In this document: positions 9,710 to 19,046 of the stretch, in pieces
How the letters are laid out: each line of letters opens with the position of its first letter
How positions within the stretch are numbered: position 1 is the stretch's first letter
The notes under the pieces: generated by a model
Seen by the model: only the letters and a program-made list of their open reading frames with translations
What the model was told of the DNA's origin: nothing
The model's database searches: none
From: Gammaproteobacteria bacterium
Lineage (GTDB): Bacteria; Pseudomonadota; Gammaproteobacteria; Pseudomonadales; Pseudohongiellaceae
Length of the DNA stretch: 64,000 bases
Assembly: GCA_021773355.1 (NCBI GenBank)
Contig: JAJFKE010000038.1
Location: forward strand, 186,001-250,000
Reading direction: 5' to 3'
Program-made: the position numbers and the translations under genes

Positions 9710-11107
9710 CTATCCATGGGTATAGCTGTCGTCGTACCTCGGCTGAGCATGATTCTCGAAGCGAGTATACTTGCCAACAAAGCTAAGCCTTACCGTCCCT
9801 ATGGGGCCATTCCGTTGCTTGCCAATAATGACCTCAGCCATGCCTTTGTCGGGCGAGTCCTCGTTGTAGACCTCGTCCCTATAGATGAAAGATATTACGT
9901 CAGCATCCTGCTCGATCGCACCGGACTCTCTCAGGTCTGACATCACCGGCCGCTTATTTACCCTTTGTTCTAGGCCACGATTAAGCTGCGACAGGGCGAT
10001 AACCGGACATTCGAATTCACGTGCCAAGAGTTTAAGCGATCGAGAAATTTCGGAAATCTCACCGACACGGTTGTCGCCGAAACCCTTGATCTGCATTAAC
10101 TGCAGATAATCCACCACAACCATGCCGAGACTGCCGTGCTCGCGCACTGTTCTTCTGGCGCGGGCTCGCATCTCCATGGGACTTAGTGCCGCACTGTCGT
10201 CTATAAACAGGGGACGATCTTTGAGTTTGGCGACGGCGTTGTTAAATCCAGGCCAATCCTCTTCACTTAACTGACCGGTACGCAATTTGGTCTGGTCGAT
10301 CTTGCCGATAGAGGACAACATACGAAAGATGAGACTCTGTGCCGGCATCTCCAGACTGAAAACCAAAACCGGTTTATCGTTGTTAAAGACAGCATGTTCT
10401 ACAAGATTCATGGCAAAGGCGGTCTTGCCCATTGAGGGTCGTCCGGCGACGATGATCAGATCAGATTTCTGCCAGCCGGAGGTCATTGCGTCCAGATCGG
10501 TGTAACCTGAAGATAGCCCTGTCAAACTACCATCCATACCAGCCAATTCATCGATCCTGTCCACCGCCTTACTCAGTAGCGGGTTTATAGGCACGGGACC
10601 CTGATCCTGAGGACGCTCATCGGCGATATTAAAGACTTGTTGCTCGGCCTCATCCAGGACTACCGCCGCCTTCTTGCCACCGGTGTTGTAACCACTATTG
10701 GCAATACTGTTGGCCACGCTAATCAGCCGACGCAGGATTGCTCGCTCACGTATGATTTCTGCGTAGGCATGGATATTAGCCGTGCCGCGGGCATTGCTAG
10801 TGAGCTCGCCAAGATAGTCCAGGCCTCCGGCACTTTCCAACTCATTTAAACTGTTCAGGGATTCCACCAGAGTCACCACATCTATGGGGCTATTGGCCTC
10901 GCTTTGCTGGGACATCACGCGAAAGATGATCTGATGTTCGGGCCTATAGAAATCCTCAGGAAGCAACACGTCGGCGAGGTTATCCCACTCTGTGTTGTCT
11001 AACATCAAGCCGCCTAGCACCGCCTGCTCGGCATCCACCGAATGGGGTGGAACCTTGAGCGCTGCTACATTGCTGACTTCGCGGTTTTGTGGATTATCGA
11101 AAGACAT
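9710..11107 (-). CDS. dnaB: Replicative DNA helicase DnaB
   Basis: A 465-residue helicase. The N-terminal DnaB domain (residues about 15-120, PPHSVDAEQAVLGGLMLD) is followed by the RecA-like domain with Walker A AGRPSMGKTAFA, Walker B MVVVDYLQLM, and SQLNRGLEQR. It is the hexameric fork helicase loaded by DnaC-like or DciA proteins. No intein or insertion is present. A strong terminator lies between rplI and this gene, so dnaB probably has its own promoter. Confidence 0.97.
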   Translation of the reverse strand: MSFDNPQNREVSNVAALKVPPHSVDAEQAVLGGLMLDNTEWDNLADVLLPEDFYRPEHQIIFRVMSQQSEANSPIDVVTLVESLNSLNELESAGGLDYLGELTSNARGTANIHAYAEIIRERAILRRLISVANSIANSGYNTGGKKAAVVLDEAEQQVFNIADERPQDQGPVPINPLLSKAVDRIDELAGMDGSLTGLSSGYTDLDAMTSGWQKSDLIIVAGRPSMGKTAFAMNLVEHAVFNNDKPVLVFSLEMPAQSLIFRMLSSIGKIDQTKLRTGQLSEEDWPGFNNAVAKLKDRPLFIDDSAALSPMEMRARARRTVREHGSLGMVVVDYLQLMQIKGFGDNRVGEISEISRSLKLLAREFECPVIALSQLNRGLEQRVNKRPVMSDLRESGAIEQDADVISFIYRDEVYNEDSPDKGMAEVIIGKQRNGPIGTVRLSFVGKYTRFENHAQPRYDDSYTHG

Positions 11108-11157
11108 GGTCTTATTCTGTTCTTATTTGCTTCGAGTATTTTTTAAAATTACTGGCG

Positions 11158-11189
11158 AAAAAAAACACCATCTGAATGAACAGATGGTG
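11158..11189 (-). terminator. Rho-independent terminator after rplI
   Basis: On the minus strand the hairpin CACCATCTG-ttcatt-CAGATGGTG (9 bp, perfect) is followed by eight T (A-run at 11158-11165). It sits about 120 bases past the rplI stop and about 50 bases before the dnaB start, ending the ribosomal-protein transcript. Confidence 0.9.
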
Positions 11190-11308
11190 CTTCATGAAGG
11201 TAGGCAGGTCAAGGCCTTGAAGGCGATTGCACGGTATTAGCAGCGCAGCTCAGGTTTTGCCCTGTACAAGTTCCGAAAACTACTGGATCGGGCCAGCTAG
11301 TTTCCTGC

Positions 11309-11872
11309 TTAAACTTCTTTAGCTGCGTCTTCTTCCGCAGCTTCACTGCTGGCTGCCTCTGCCGCTTCAGCTTCTTCGATCGCTTCGATAAGACTGCCAT
11401 CTTCACTAACGCCTGCAGCAGAATCCAGCCCAGCCACCACCACATTAATGTTCGCTGTGACTTCGAATCCGAGATTCAGTACCACACCGTAACTTCCCAA
11501 CTCGCGAATCACACCGTTTGGAAGAAGTACCTCACTCTTGCTTATGTCGGACCCAGATTGAGCATTCAGTGCATCGGCGATATCTCTGGTGCCAACGCTG
11601 CCAAATAGTTTTCCTTCGTCGCTGGAATTAACCTGGATATGGATGCTGACGCTGTCCACCACAGCTTGACGCTTCTGAGCAGCGGCGACATTTTTATTGT
11701 GTGCAGCCATTAATTCTGAGCGGCGGCTCTCGAAATCAGCCAAATTGCTTTTCGAAGCCGGAATCGCCTTGCCCTTGGGAAATAAGAAGTTGCGCGCAAA
11801 ACCAGATTTCACATTAGCTGTATCACCGATGTCTCCCAGATTGGCCATTTTTTCAAGCAAGATAACGTTCAT
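11309..11872 (-). CDS. rplI: 50S ribosomal protein L9 with acidic C-terminal tail
   Basis: A 187-residue L9. The N-terminal domain (MNVILLEKMANLGDIGD, then KSGFARNFLFPKGKA) and the connecting helix are canonical, followed by the C-terminal globular domain ending near residue 148. L9 is usually about 149 residues; here an extra tail of roughly 38 residues is almost all Ala and Glu (EAIEEAEAAEAASSEAAEE). The tail is likely disordered and solvent-exposed. The cotranscribed rpsF carries a similar tail. Confidence 0.96.
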   Translation of the reverse strand: MNVILLEKMANLGDIGDTANVKSGFARNFLFPKGKAIPASKSNLADFESRRSELMAAHNKNVAAAQKRQAVVDSVSIHIQVNSSDEGKLFGSVGTRDIADALNAQSGSDISKSEVLLPNGVIRELGSYGVVLNLGFEVTANINVVVAGLDSAAGVSEDGSLIEAIEEAEAAEAASSEAAEEDAAKEV

Positions 11873-11954
11873 TTGTTCATCCTCAATTCAAATTCTGTTC
11901 TTTCACTGAATATCAGCGCTATAACTCTAGCTACTTTCTTTTTACACCGGCTTT

Positions 11955-12782
11955 TTACACCGGCTTCTGCAGACGTGATCTAAAATCGTACCAGCTGTCT
12001 AACAGTGCCACTAGCACCACCAGATTAGCTATCAATGGCAACATGATCAGTGCGTATAGGGCCGCCAACCACATGCTCGATAATTTCTTTGCTGCTACCA
12101 CCGCATGTATCAGGGCTAGCCCGGAAAACAATAGCGGTAAAATCAAATACAACATCCAGCTTGTGGGGATGAGTATTCCAAAATTCCCCATCACCATTAA
12201 GACGACTAGCAATAGTGCAACCTTCTGTTCTACCCGCAACTGATGAAATTCTTTTTGGAATCCACCCGGGTTAAACAGCGCAGCCTGCATCCAGCGAGAC
12301 AGCATCAGCAGGACTATAGAAAGAAACATATAGACTGCGCCAATGAAACTGGTCACTACACTTCTTAAGTCTAGCAACTGCTGTTCCTGAAAATTATTTG
12401 CGTCAAAGTAGGGCTGCATTTGAATGAAGATCAAATCCAGCACTGCCGGCTGTAAACGCAAGTAAATCTCTACACAAACACCAATGGCGATTGCGGCTAA
12501 CAGGGTGAATTCCCAGGACTCTGATACTCTCAATAATCCTGCGAGCCCGCTGATGCCGATAAGCATAATCAGCGGCACGGGATCTCCCGCAATGGCCCAA
12601 CCACCTATCGGTAGAATGGCCCAAGCAAATACATGCATGGCTTCCTGCATACCCTTGCGTAACATAATCAAGCCGACAATTACCGGGCTGAGAAAGTTTA
12701 CAAGCGGTATTAGACCCAGCAGCATGACTGCCATAATGGCCTGTTTGCGTCCCTTCATTACGAATTCAGCAAGGCCGCGCAT
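11955..12782 (-). CDS. DUF2232/YybS-like membrane protein
   Basis: A 275-residue integral membrane protein with about eight hydrophobic segments. In Pseudomonas-type genomes a DUF2232 membrane gene sits at exactly this place, between rpsR and rplI, and this protein fits in length and helix pattern (FAWAILPIGGW early, SRWMQAALFNPGGF in the middle). The function is not known. It is 13 bases downstream of rpsR and so almost certainly shares its transcript. Confidence 0.75.
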   Translation of the reverse strand: MRGLAEFVMKGRKQAIMAVMLLGLIPLVNFLSPVIVGLIMLRKGMQEAMHVFAWAILPIGGWAIAGDPVPLIMLIGISGLAGLLRVSESWEFTLLAAIAIGVCVEIYLRLQPAVLDLIFIQMQPYFDANNFQEQQLLDLRSVVTSFIGAVYMFLSIVLLMLSRWMQAALFNPGGFQKEFHQLRVEQKVALLLVVLMVMGNFGILIPTSWMLYLILPLLFSGLALIHAVVAAKKLSSMWLAALYALIMLPLIANLVVLVALLDSWYDFRSRLQKPV

Positions 12783-12794
12783 GGTTATAACCTT

Positions 12795-13025
12795 TTAAAC
12801 CTGATGACTATCCGTATAAGGAATCAAAGCCAAGTATCTTGCACGTTTAATAGCCGTAGCTAATTGGCGCTGATAACGAGCCTTGGTGCCAGTGATCCTG
12901 CTAGGGACAATTTTGCCCGTCTCAGAAACATAGGCTTTCAAGGTTTCCAGATCTTTGTAATCTATTTCTACTGTACCTTCGGCGGTAAATTTGCAGAACT
13001 TACGCCGACGAAAATAACGAGCCAT
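12795..13025 (-). CDS. rpsR: 30S ribosomal protein S18
   Basis: A 76-residue S18, full length. The start [13 protein letters not shown] and the RNA-binding [15 protein letters not shown] region are diagnostic. It binds the 30S platform together with S6, whose gene lies just upstream. Confidence 0.98.
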   Translation of the reverse strand: MARYFRRRKFCKFTAEGTVEIDYKDLETLKAYVSETGKIVPSRITGTKARYQRQLATAIKRARYLALIPYTDSHQV

Positions 13026-13091
13026 AATTTTTATCCTATCTGTCAGTCTTTCTCTATTCTGTCCAGGAATGGGTTAAGAAGTTATGAGGAC

Positions 13092-13661
13092 TTAATCCCG
13101 CTTCTCTTCTTCAGCTTCAACTTCTGGCGCTTCTGTTTCCTCAACAGCAGCTACTTCCTCGGCTTCTACCACTTCTTGAACTTCTTCAGCCGCTACTTCT
13201 GCCACGTCGTCGGCCACAGTTTCAGCCGTTTCAGCAGCAGACGCTGCTTCCGCTGCGGCTCTTGCTGCAGCTGTCGCTTCTGCTGCGTCATCTTCCATCT
13301 TACGCTTTTGTTCAGCTCGCTGTTTGCGCTCTTTGCCTTCGCGCTCTCCTTTCAGAATCAAAGACTCCTCGGTAACCGGCGCTTTGGCTTTGATGACCAG
13401 ATTACGTAAAACCGCATCATTAAAACGGAAAAGTGTAGTTAATTCTTCCAGCGCTTCGCCACCACATTCGATGTTCATCATTACGTAGTGGGCTTTGTGA
13501 ATCTTGTTTATTGGGTAGGCGAGTTGGCGTCTGCCCCAGTCTTCCAATCGGTGGATTTGACCACCGCTATCGGCCATCAACTGGGTATAGCGCTCGATCA
13601 TCCCCGGAACCTGTTCGGACTGGTCGGGATGCACCAAGAATACGACTTCATAGTGTCTCAT
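13092..13661 (-). CDS. rpsF: 30S ribosomal protein S6 with long Ala/Glu tail
   Basis: A 189-residue S6. ATG 13661 ([14 protein letters not shown]) is the true start because AAGGAG precedes it; the longer open frame upstream is not family-like. The ferredoxin-like domain takes up residues 1-95. The tail of about 80 residues is dominated by Ala, Glu and Val, much longer than in most relatives (E. coli S6 is about 135 residues, with a glutamate tail added by RimK). Few RimK-type terminal Glu runs are seen here; the protein ends EEEKRD. Confidence 0.96.
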   Translation of the reverse strand: MRHYEVVFLVHPDQSEQVPGMIERYTQLMADSGGQIHRLEDWGRRQLAYPINKIHKAHYVMMNIECGGEALEELTTLFRFNDAVLRNLVIKAKAPVTEESLILKGEREGKERKQRAEQKRKMEDDAAEATAAARAAAEAASAAETAETVADDVAEVAAEEVQEVVEAEEVAAVEETEAPEVEAEEEKRD

Positions 13662-13856
13662 AGAGACTCCTTCTGGGTTAATGCCTTCCATCAAACACAG
13701 CTGTTTGTGGTAAGACAAGGAGTTATGTAGCTGCGAAAACTAGTCACGCAGGTAAAAAAGAGGGGGAATTCTAGGGAAACTGCGGTTGGGATGCAAGCTT
13801 TACCGGAGTTCGGGCCGCTTTTCCATCAAATATTCGGTTTTCGACCAGACATGGGC

Positions 13857-14609
13857 TTAACCCTGCTTAATCCTCTGTCTGCGCGCCTCGTACAGGCAAA
13901 CGCCTGTAGCAACAGACACATTCAGACTACTCAACTTGCCGGCCATGGGAATGGACACCAGATAATCACAGCTTTCACGGGTGAGACGGCGTAAACCGCT
14001 CCCTTCGGAGCCCATCACTAAAGCTATGGCAGCGCTTAGATCCTGCTCGTACAGCGAGCTGTCAGCTTGATCTGCAGCGCCGATTAGCCAGATACCGCGC
14101 TGTTTGAGCTTATTCAGACAGCGTGCCAGATTGGTGACCGCGACAAGATTTACTGTTTCTGCCGCTCCGCAGGCAACCTTTCGCACAGAGGCGTTCAAAC
14201 CCACCGACCTGTCTTTAGGAATGATGACAGCATCAGCGCCTGCCGCATCGGCACTGCGAAGACAGGCACCCAAATTATGAGGATCTGTTACTCCGTCCAA
14301 AACCAGTAATAAGGGAGCATGGTCCAGCTGGTCCAATAAATTCACAAGATCTTTTTCGCTGAGTGCCTGTGACTCGCCCTCGGTCAGGGCACCCACGCCC
14401 TGATGCACACCTTCAAACAGTGCTTCGAATTCTTCTTTGTTCAAATCCGTTACACCGATTCCCGCCTTGAGCGCGAGGTCTCGAATCGCCTGCATTCGTT
14501 TATCATGGCGACCAGATTGAATGGCAAGCTTGCGCAGCGAGTTGGGGCGCCGGAGCAGCAATTCAGAAACGGCATGTATGCCAACTATTTTTTCTTGATC
14601 GTATTGCAT
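13857..14609 (-). CDS. rlmB: 23S rRNA (guanosine-2'-O-)-methyltransferase RlmB
   Basis: A 250-residue SpoU-family methyltransferase that modifies G2251 of 23S rRNA. The N-terminal substrate-binding domain starts GIHAVSELL; the SPOUT catalytic domain shows LVLDGVTDPHNLGACLRSADA, ALVMGSEGSGLRRL and SIPMAGKLSSLNVSVATG, the knot motifs that bind AdoMet. It lies between rnr and rpsF as in other gammaproteobacteria. Confidence 0.96.
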   Translation of the reverse strand: MQYDQEKIVGIHAVSELLLRRPNSLRKLAIQSGRHDKRMQAIRDLALKAGIGVTDLNKEEFEALFEGVHQGVGALTEGESQALSEKDLVNLLDQLDHAPLLLVLDGVTDPHNLGACLRSADAAGADAVIIPKDRSVGLNASVRKVACGAAETVNLVAVTNLARCLNKLKQRGIWLIGAADQADSSLYEQDLSAAIALVMGSEGSGLRRLTRESCDYLVSIPMAGKLSSLNVSVATGVCLYEARRQRIKQG

Positions 14610-14646
14610 GACGAACTACTTAAAACATTCTCAACAGTTTGCCTAC

Positions 14647-17184
14647 TCAGGTGCTGGGCTTGGCATTTGGTTTTCTTCTTCTTTTTTTAACGGAGGGCTT
14701 CTTACCGATAACGGCATGAATTTCCTTTCCCTTGCTGTTTGACTTATCCGTACCCGCAGTGCTTCCTTTTTGGGATTTGACGTCAACTACAGATTTTGCT
14801 TGCCGCTTCTTATGCTTGCCCTTTTTCGAATCCTTCGCTTTATTCTTACTGCCTTTATTCTTTTCCTGCTTCGCACCATCATGCTTAGGCTTCGGTTTGG
14901 ATTTCGCATTAACTTTGCTATAGCGCTTTACCGATTGTTTAAGACCAATCATCTGCAGATCGATCTTTTTCTCGTTTAAGTCCACTCTGACAACTTTAAC
15001 CTCAACACTATCACCCAGACGATAGACTTTCTGACTACGCTCACCGCTCAGGCAATGACGCACTGGGTCGAAGTGATAATAGTCATTACTCAGCTCGCTG
15101 ATGTGAACCAATCCCTCTATGTAGATATCATTTAATTCTACGAACAAGCCAAAGCTGGTTACCGAGGTTATGGTACCGGTAAATTCATCTCCTACACGGT
15201 TTTGCATGTACTCGCATTTTAGAGCATCGATCACACTGTAACTTGCAGCATCTGCCCTACGCTCCGCCATGGAGCAGTGTTCGCCAAATTGAATCATGTT
15301 CTTTAAATCGAAAGGGTAGATCGTCTTTTTTGCTAAATCGGCAGCACCATCCTGTTTTCTGACATGTCTGCCTGGCTTATTACGAATAAGGTAGCGAATT
15401 GCGCGATGCACCAATAAATCAGGATAACGTCGAATAGGCGAGGTGAAATGCGCGTAGGCTTCATAGCCTAATCCAAAATGACCGAGGTTTTCAGGTTGAT
15501 ACACAGCCTGCATTAGAGAGCGAATGAGCATTGTCTGCAGTAGGTGCCTATCCGGGCGATTCGCCATCTGCTTTAACACCTGTTGGTAATCCGCAGGCTC
15601 TGGTTTGTCTCCACCAGGTAGATGCAGACCCATCTCTTTCAGAAATTCTCGCAGATTTTCCAGCTTGTCTGGATTTGGACCCTCATGCACTCTATATAGA
15701 GTGGGTAGCTTTGACTCTCCCAGCAACCTTGCTGCGGCGACATTGGCGCTAAGCATGCACTCTTCGATTAGCCTGTGGGCGTCATTCCTGTACACAGGCA
15801 CGATCTCCCGTATCTTCCTGTCCTCACCGAATACGATTCTAGTTTCGGTGGTATCGAAATCCATAGCGCCACCATTGTCTCTAACTTGTCGTAACGCGTG
15901 AAACAGGGAGTACAGGTTTTCGAAATGCTCAAGTAGTGACTCATGGCGCTTTCTAAGCGTATTCTGAATATTTTTTTGAGCGTCATTCTCAGCCGGCTCG
16001 ATAATGTCGGATACTTCGTTGTAAGTCATGCGCGCGTGAGAATGAATGACGGCTTCGTAAAAACTAAAGTCTGTCATCTCTCCACTGGCCGAGATTTCCA
16101 TCTCACAAACCATGGTCAATCTATCCACTTTTGGTTTCAGGGAACAAAGGCCATTGGACAGTTTTTCCGGCAGCATGGGAATAACATGCCCGGGGAAATA
16201 AACCGACGTGGCCCTGGTAATTGCTTCTTCATTCAGGGCGCTTCCAATTGCGACGTAGTGGGATACATCGGCGATAGCTACATAAAGCGTCCAGTTTCCG
16301 CGCTGGTGTCTATGAGCAAAGACCGCGTCATCGAAATCTTTCGCATCCTCACCATCGATTGTAACAAAGGGCATTTCCCGCAGGTCGACTCGGGCCTGCA
16401 AATCCTCCTCAGCAATATCTTCGCTGTAACGATTAGTTTCCTTGTCGACGGATGATGGCCAGATATGCGGAATATCATGACTGCGCACAGCTACTTCGAT
16501 CTCCAAGCCAGGGGTTGTGCTGTCCCCCAGCACTTCCACAATTTTGGCGACCGCCTTGCGGCGCCTGCTCGGATACTCGGTAATCTCCGCAACTACGAAC
16601 TGGCCATCTTCAGCATCGCCTGCCTGTTGGTCGGGAATCAATATTTCATGACTCACCCTTTTACTATCGGGCACCAAAACACCAAACCCCTGGTCGCGAT
16701 AATAACGTCCTACTATCTGTTCATAGCGACGCTTCAGTATCTCGACGATCATGCCTTCTCTGCGGCCACGGCTATCGAAGCCAGATAGCCGAGCAAGCAC
16801 CTGATCGCCATCGAACAACTTCGCCATTTCCCTGGCACCGAGGAACATGTCGCCGGAGCCGTCATCAGGAATAAAGAATCCGAAGCCATCCTTATTGCCC
16901 TGAACCCGGCCTTTGATCAGGTCCATGTGGGCTGCCAGCCCGTACATGCCGCGGCGATTGCTGATGATCTGACCATCGCGACTCATGGCAATAAGCCTGC
17001 GACGCAAGGCTTCGGTCTGTTCTTCATCCACCAGCTTCAACTGCTCACATAGGGCAGGATGGCCCACAGGCTCGCCGATTTTCTCTAGTAGTTGAAGGAT
17101 GAATTCGCGACTGGGTATGGGATTTGCGTAGTTCTCCGCTTCGCGCTGGGCAAAGGGATCTTTTGATTTTCGGGATTTTGACAT
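14647..17184 (-). CDS. rnr: Ribonuclease R
   Basis: An 845-residue 3'-5' exoribonuclease. Order: N-terminal winged helix (FILQLLEKIGEPVGH), cold-shock domains, the RNB catalytic domain with EDAKDFDDAVFA (metal-binding Asp cluster), an S1 domain (TGTITSVTSFGLFVEL) and a Lys-rich tail of about 110 residues. ATG 17184 (MSKSRKSKD) is preferred over an in-frame codon five residues upstream. It degrades structured RNA and takes part in trans-translation and cold adaptation. Confidence 0.96.
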   Translation of the reverse strand: MSKSRKSKDPFAQREAENYANPIPSREFILQLLEKIGEPVGHPALCEQLKLVDEEQTEALRRRLIAMSRDGQIISNRRGMYGLAAHMDLIKGRVQGNKDGFGFFIPDDGSGDMFLGAREMAKLFDGDQVLARLSGFDSRGRREGMIVEILKRRYEQIVGRYYRDQGFGVLVPDSKRVSHEILIPDQQAGDAEDGQFVVAEITEYPSRRRKAVAKIVEVLGDSTTPGLEIEVAVRSHDIPHIWPSSVDKETNRYSEDIAEEDLQARVDLREMPFVTIDGEDAKDFDDAVFAHRHQRGNWTLYVAIADVSHYVAIGSALNEEAITRATSVYFPGHVIPMLPEKLSNGLCSLKPKVDRLTMVCEMEISASGEMTDFSFYEAVIHSHARMTYNEVSDIIEPAENDAQKNIQNTLRKRHESLLEHFENLYSLFHALRQVRDNGGAMDFDTTETRIVFGEDRKIREIVPVYRNDAHRLIEECMLSANVAAARLLGESKLPTLYRVHEGPNPDKLENLREFLKEMGLHLPGGDKPEPADYQQVLKQMANRPDRHLLQTMLIRSLMQAVYQPENLGHFGLGYEAYAHFTSPIRRYPDLLVHRAIRYLIRNKPGRHVRKQDGAADLAKKTIYPFDLKNMIQFGEHCSMAERRADAASYSVIDALKCEYMQNRVGDEFTGTITSVTSFGLFVELNDIYIEGLVHISELSNDYYHFDPVRHCLSGERSQKVYRLGDSVEVKVVRVDLNEKKIDLQMIGLKQSVKRYSKVNAKSKPKPKHDGAKQEKNKGSKNKAKDSKKGKHKKRQAKSVVDVKSQKGSTAGTDKSNSKGKEIHAVIGKKPSVKKRRRKPNAKPST

Positions 17185-17336
17185 TAAGAAAAGGTACAAG
17201 AATTAAGAAAGGGCCAGTATACACCCGGCTATGTCTAAAGTCTGTGACATCCGCTGTTGATAAAGCCCCGTGTCGAGGTATTGACAGCCTATTCAGCTCT
17301 CGTTAGAGTTGCGCTCCGGTCGAGATACTGGATAAA

Positions 17337-17360
17337 CCATCTGTCTATGCCCAGGTCGTG
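17337..17360 (+). repeat. Imperfect copy of the tRNA-Leu 5' flank
   Basis: This 24-base stretch (ends TATGCCCAGGTCGTG) repeats 17423-17446, the start of tRNA-Leu and its upstream flank, with three mismatches. It may be a leftover of a second tRNA copy or of an earlier integration event. Confidence 0.4.
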
Positions 17361-17434
17361 TTGTGGTGGACTGCGGGCGAAAGACCGCCATCGAAATTAG
17401 AATTGAATTGAACAACTAAAATCCATCTATATAT

Positions 17435-17521
17435 GCCCAGGTGGTGAAATTGGTAGACACGCTAGCTTCAGGTGCTAGTGATCGAAAGGTCGTGGAGGTT
17501 CAAGTCCTCTTCTGGGCACCA
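17435..17521 (+). tRNA. tRNA-Leu(CAG)
   Basis: An 87-base class II tRNA. Acceptor GCCCAGG pairs with TCTGGGC (last pair G-T), the anticodon stem CTAGC/GCTAG encloses TTCAGGT with anticodon CAG at 17469-17471, a long variable arm follows, the T-loop is TTCAAGT, and CCA is encoded at 17519-17521. It reads CUG codons. The 3' half overlaps the end of the serine recombinase gene, marking it as the integration target of the island. Confidence 0.95.
17475..17521. other. Probable left attachment site in tRNA-Leu
   Basis: The last 14 or so codons of the minus-strand recombinase (ending RRGLEPPRPFDH) are the antisense reading of the tRNA-Leu 3' half. Such an overlap is common where an element is integrated in a tRNA gene and the recombinase abuts the att site. 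No second copy of this sequence was seen in the window, so the other end should lie beyond 64000. Confidence 0.6.
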
Positions 17522-19046
17522 CTTCATAGTTACCCCTACCTAAATCGTCTAAGAGCGAGAAAGGAAGCGACTTCTGGGGAGTTTGAAAACCCGTATTTAG
17601 GTCATAGGGCAATTTCTCTGCAAACACCAATTGCAGCACTGTTTTCTTTCTATGTATGCACCCTGTAGCCCAGAGTTTATAGGGGTCTGCCAGAAATGCG
17701 AAAGAAGTTTGAAAGTTTGTATCAAAGTCAGGCAAAACGGTGCCACAACTCTGAATTTTCTCCGCAAGTAGCCGCTTTGATTTTTCTAATTCATTGATGC
17801 GATCTTCGTATCTGGCGACTACAGCGCTGTTCTCTGTCACCATGATCCTATTCATCAGCTTTTCGATTTGTACTTCAACATTGCGTTGTTCGGCTTCAAT
17901 CGAAGAAGCATCAGTACTGCTTTGCTGCTTGCGATCATTCCAAAGTGTTTTACAAGTTCGATACCCAAGATTATACAGTTCCGATACGGGGCGTAATTCA
18001 ATTAGAAGTTTCTCGAAAGCCTCTTCCAGCTTTTCTCTTCGCACTGACTTGCCGTGGTTTGGACATGGCTTCCTGTGGCAAAAATAGTAAGGATATTTTT
18101 TGCCTTGTTGCCCCTTCGACCATGTAGATGTTAGTGGCTTATTACATCCGCAACAAAGTACGAATCCCCTCAGCGGGAATTCATCATTCCGGATTTTACG
18201 CGTGGGTTCTTTTGCCTGTTCGGCAAGACGTTCCTGGATGTGCTGAAAAGTTTCATAGCTGATAATCGGCTCGTGTTTCGCTGGCAGCAAATGGACGCCC
18301 CAGCTAGGAAGTGTGATGTATCCCGCATACAAAACGCGCTTTAAAAGGTCAGTTACGCGCTGATACAGCACTTTCCCGTCTTTGTTCTTGGGAAACGGAA
18401 TTTGTGATTCCAGATAGAGCTTAACATCGGTTTGCGTAGGAAATCTTTTTGATGCAAAGCCTTCTAAGGCGGTTTGCACAATAGTAGCGCGTGGCTCATC
18501 ACGCACGAGCATTTTCCCGTGTCCCTCAACCTTCTCAAATCGATAGCCAACCACTGGATTACTAGTCCAATATCCATTGCTAACTCGTGCTTTCATCTTC
18601 TGTATTGTCTGACGGCTGTTTTGTTGGCGTTCTAACTGACCTTGAGCGGCAAAGAGAGTTTCCATGAACTCGCCTTCGGGTGTGTCATCGAATTTAAAGT
18701 TTAGGCACTCGACCTTTGCATTATGAGCAGCTAAGGCATAGCGAAGTTTCCAGTGGAACATTGTATCTCTAGCAAAGCGCTTTAGGTCGTCGAAGATCAC
18801 AACATAGTCTGTGTCTCCTTTACCTGCGAGATAAGCCAATAATGCGACCATTCCAGGACGCTTCATGAAATCGCCACCGCCCGAGGCATCGTCGGGAAAA
18901 CAGGCCTCTACCTCGTAGCCCTTGGCGCGGGCATAATCGCGGCATCGGGATTCTTGCGAATCCAGCCCATGGCCTTCCGTGGCTTGCTTAGCGCTGGATA
19001 CGCGGCAATAAATTACGGCCTTGGTCAGTTTTAATTCGTTAGCCAT
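17475..19046 (-). CDS. Large serine recombinase (integrase of the island)
   Basis: A 523-residue serine recombinase. The resolvase-type N-terminal domain has the nucleophile in YCRVSSAKQ and the family pattern LDSQESRCRDYA; residues about 155-270 form the Recombinase domain (GYWTSNPVVGYRFE), followed by the zinc-ribbon CCGC...CHRKPC and a coiled-coil region before the C-terminus. Such enzymes integrate and excise elements at short att sites. It lies against tRNA-Leu with its stop inside the tRNA, and overlaps the small ORF upstream by eight bases. A short ORF in this place often accompanies recombinases of this type. Confidence 0.93.
   Translation of the reverse strand: MANELKLTKAVIYCRVSSAKQATEGHGLDSQESRCRDYARAKGYEVEACFPDDASGGGDFMKRPGMVALLAYLAGKGDTDYVVIFDDLKRFARDTMFHWKLRYALAAHNAKVECLNFKFDDTPEGEFMETLFAAQGQLERQQNSRQTIQKMKARVSNGYWTSNPVVGYRFEKVEGHGKMLVRDEPRATIVQTALEGFASKRFPTQTDVKLYLESQIPFPKNKDGKVLYQRVTDLLKRVLYAGYITLPSWGVHLLPAKHEPIISYETFQHIQERLAEQAKEPTRKIRNDEFPLRGFVLCCGCNKPLTSTWSKGQQGKKYPYYFCHRKPCPNHGKSVRREKLEEAFEKLLIELRPVSELYNLGYRTCKTLWNDRKQQSSTDASSIEAEQRNVEVQIEKLMNRIMVTENSAVVARYEDRINELEKSKRLLAEKIQSCGTVLPDFDTNFQTSFAFLADPYKLWATGCIHRKKTVLQLVFAEKLPYDLNTGFQTPQKSLPFSLLDDLGRGNYEVVPRRGLEPPRPFDH

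Noticed and set aside
12864-13409. 181-residue plus-strand ORF across rpsR and rpsF
   Set aside because: Antisense shadow of the Ala/Glu-rich S6 tail, rich in Ser, Cys and Phe; ribosomal genes on the other strand are certain.
17294-17434. Second tRNA gene upstream of tRNA-Leu
   Set aside because: Only the first bases of a tRNA-like sequence are present; no anticodon or T-arm follows.
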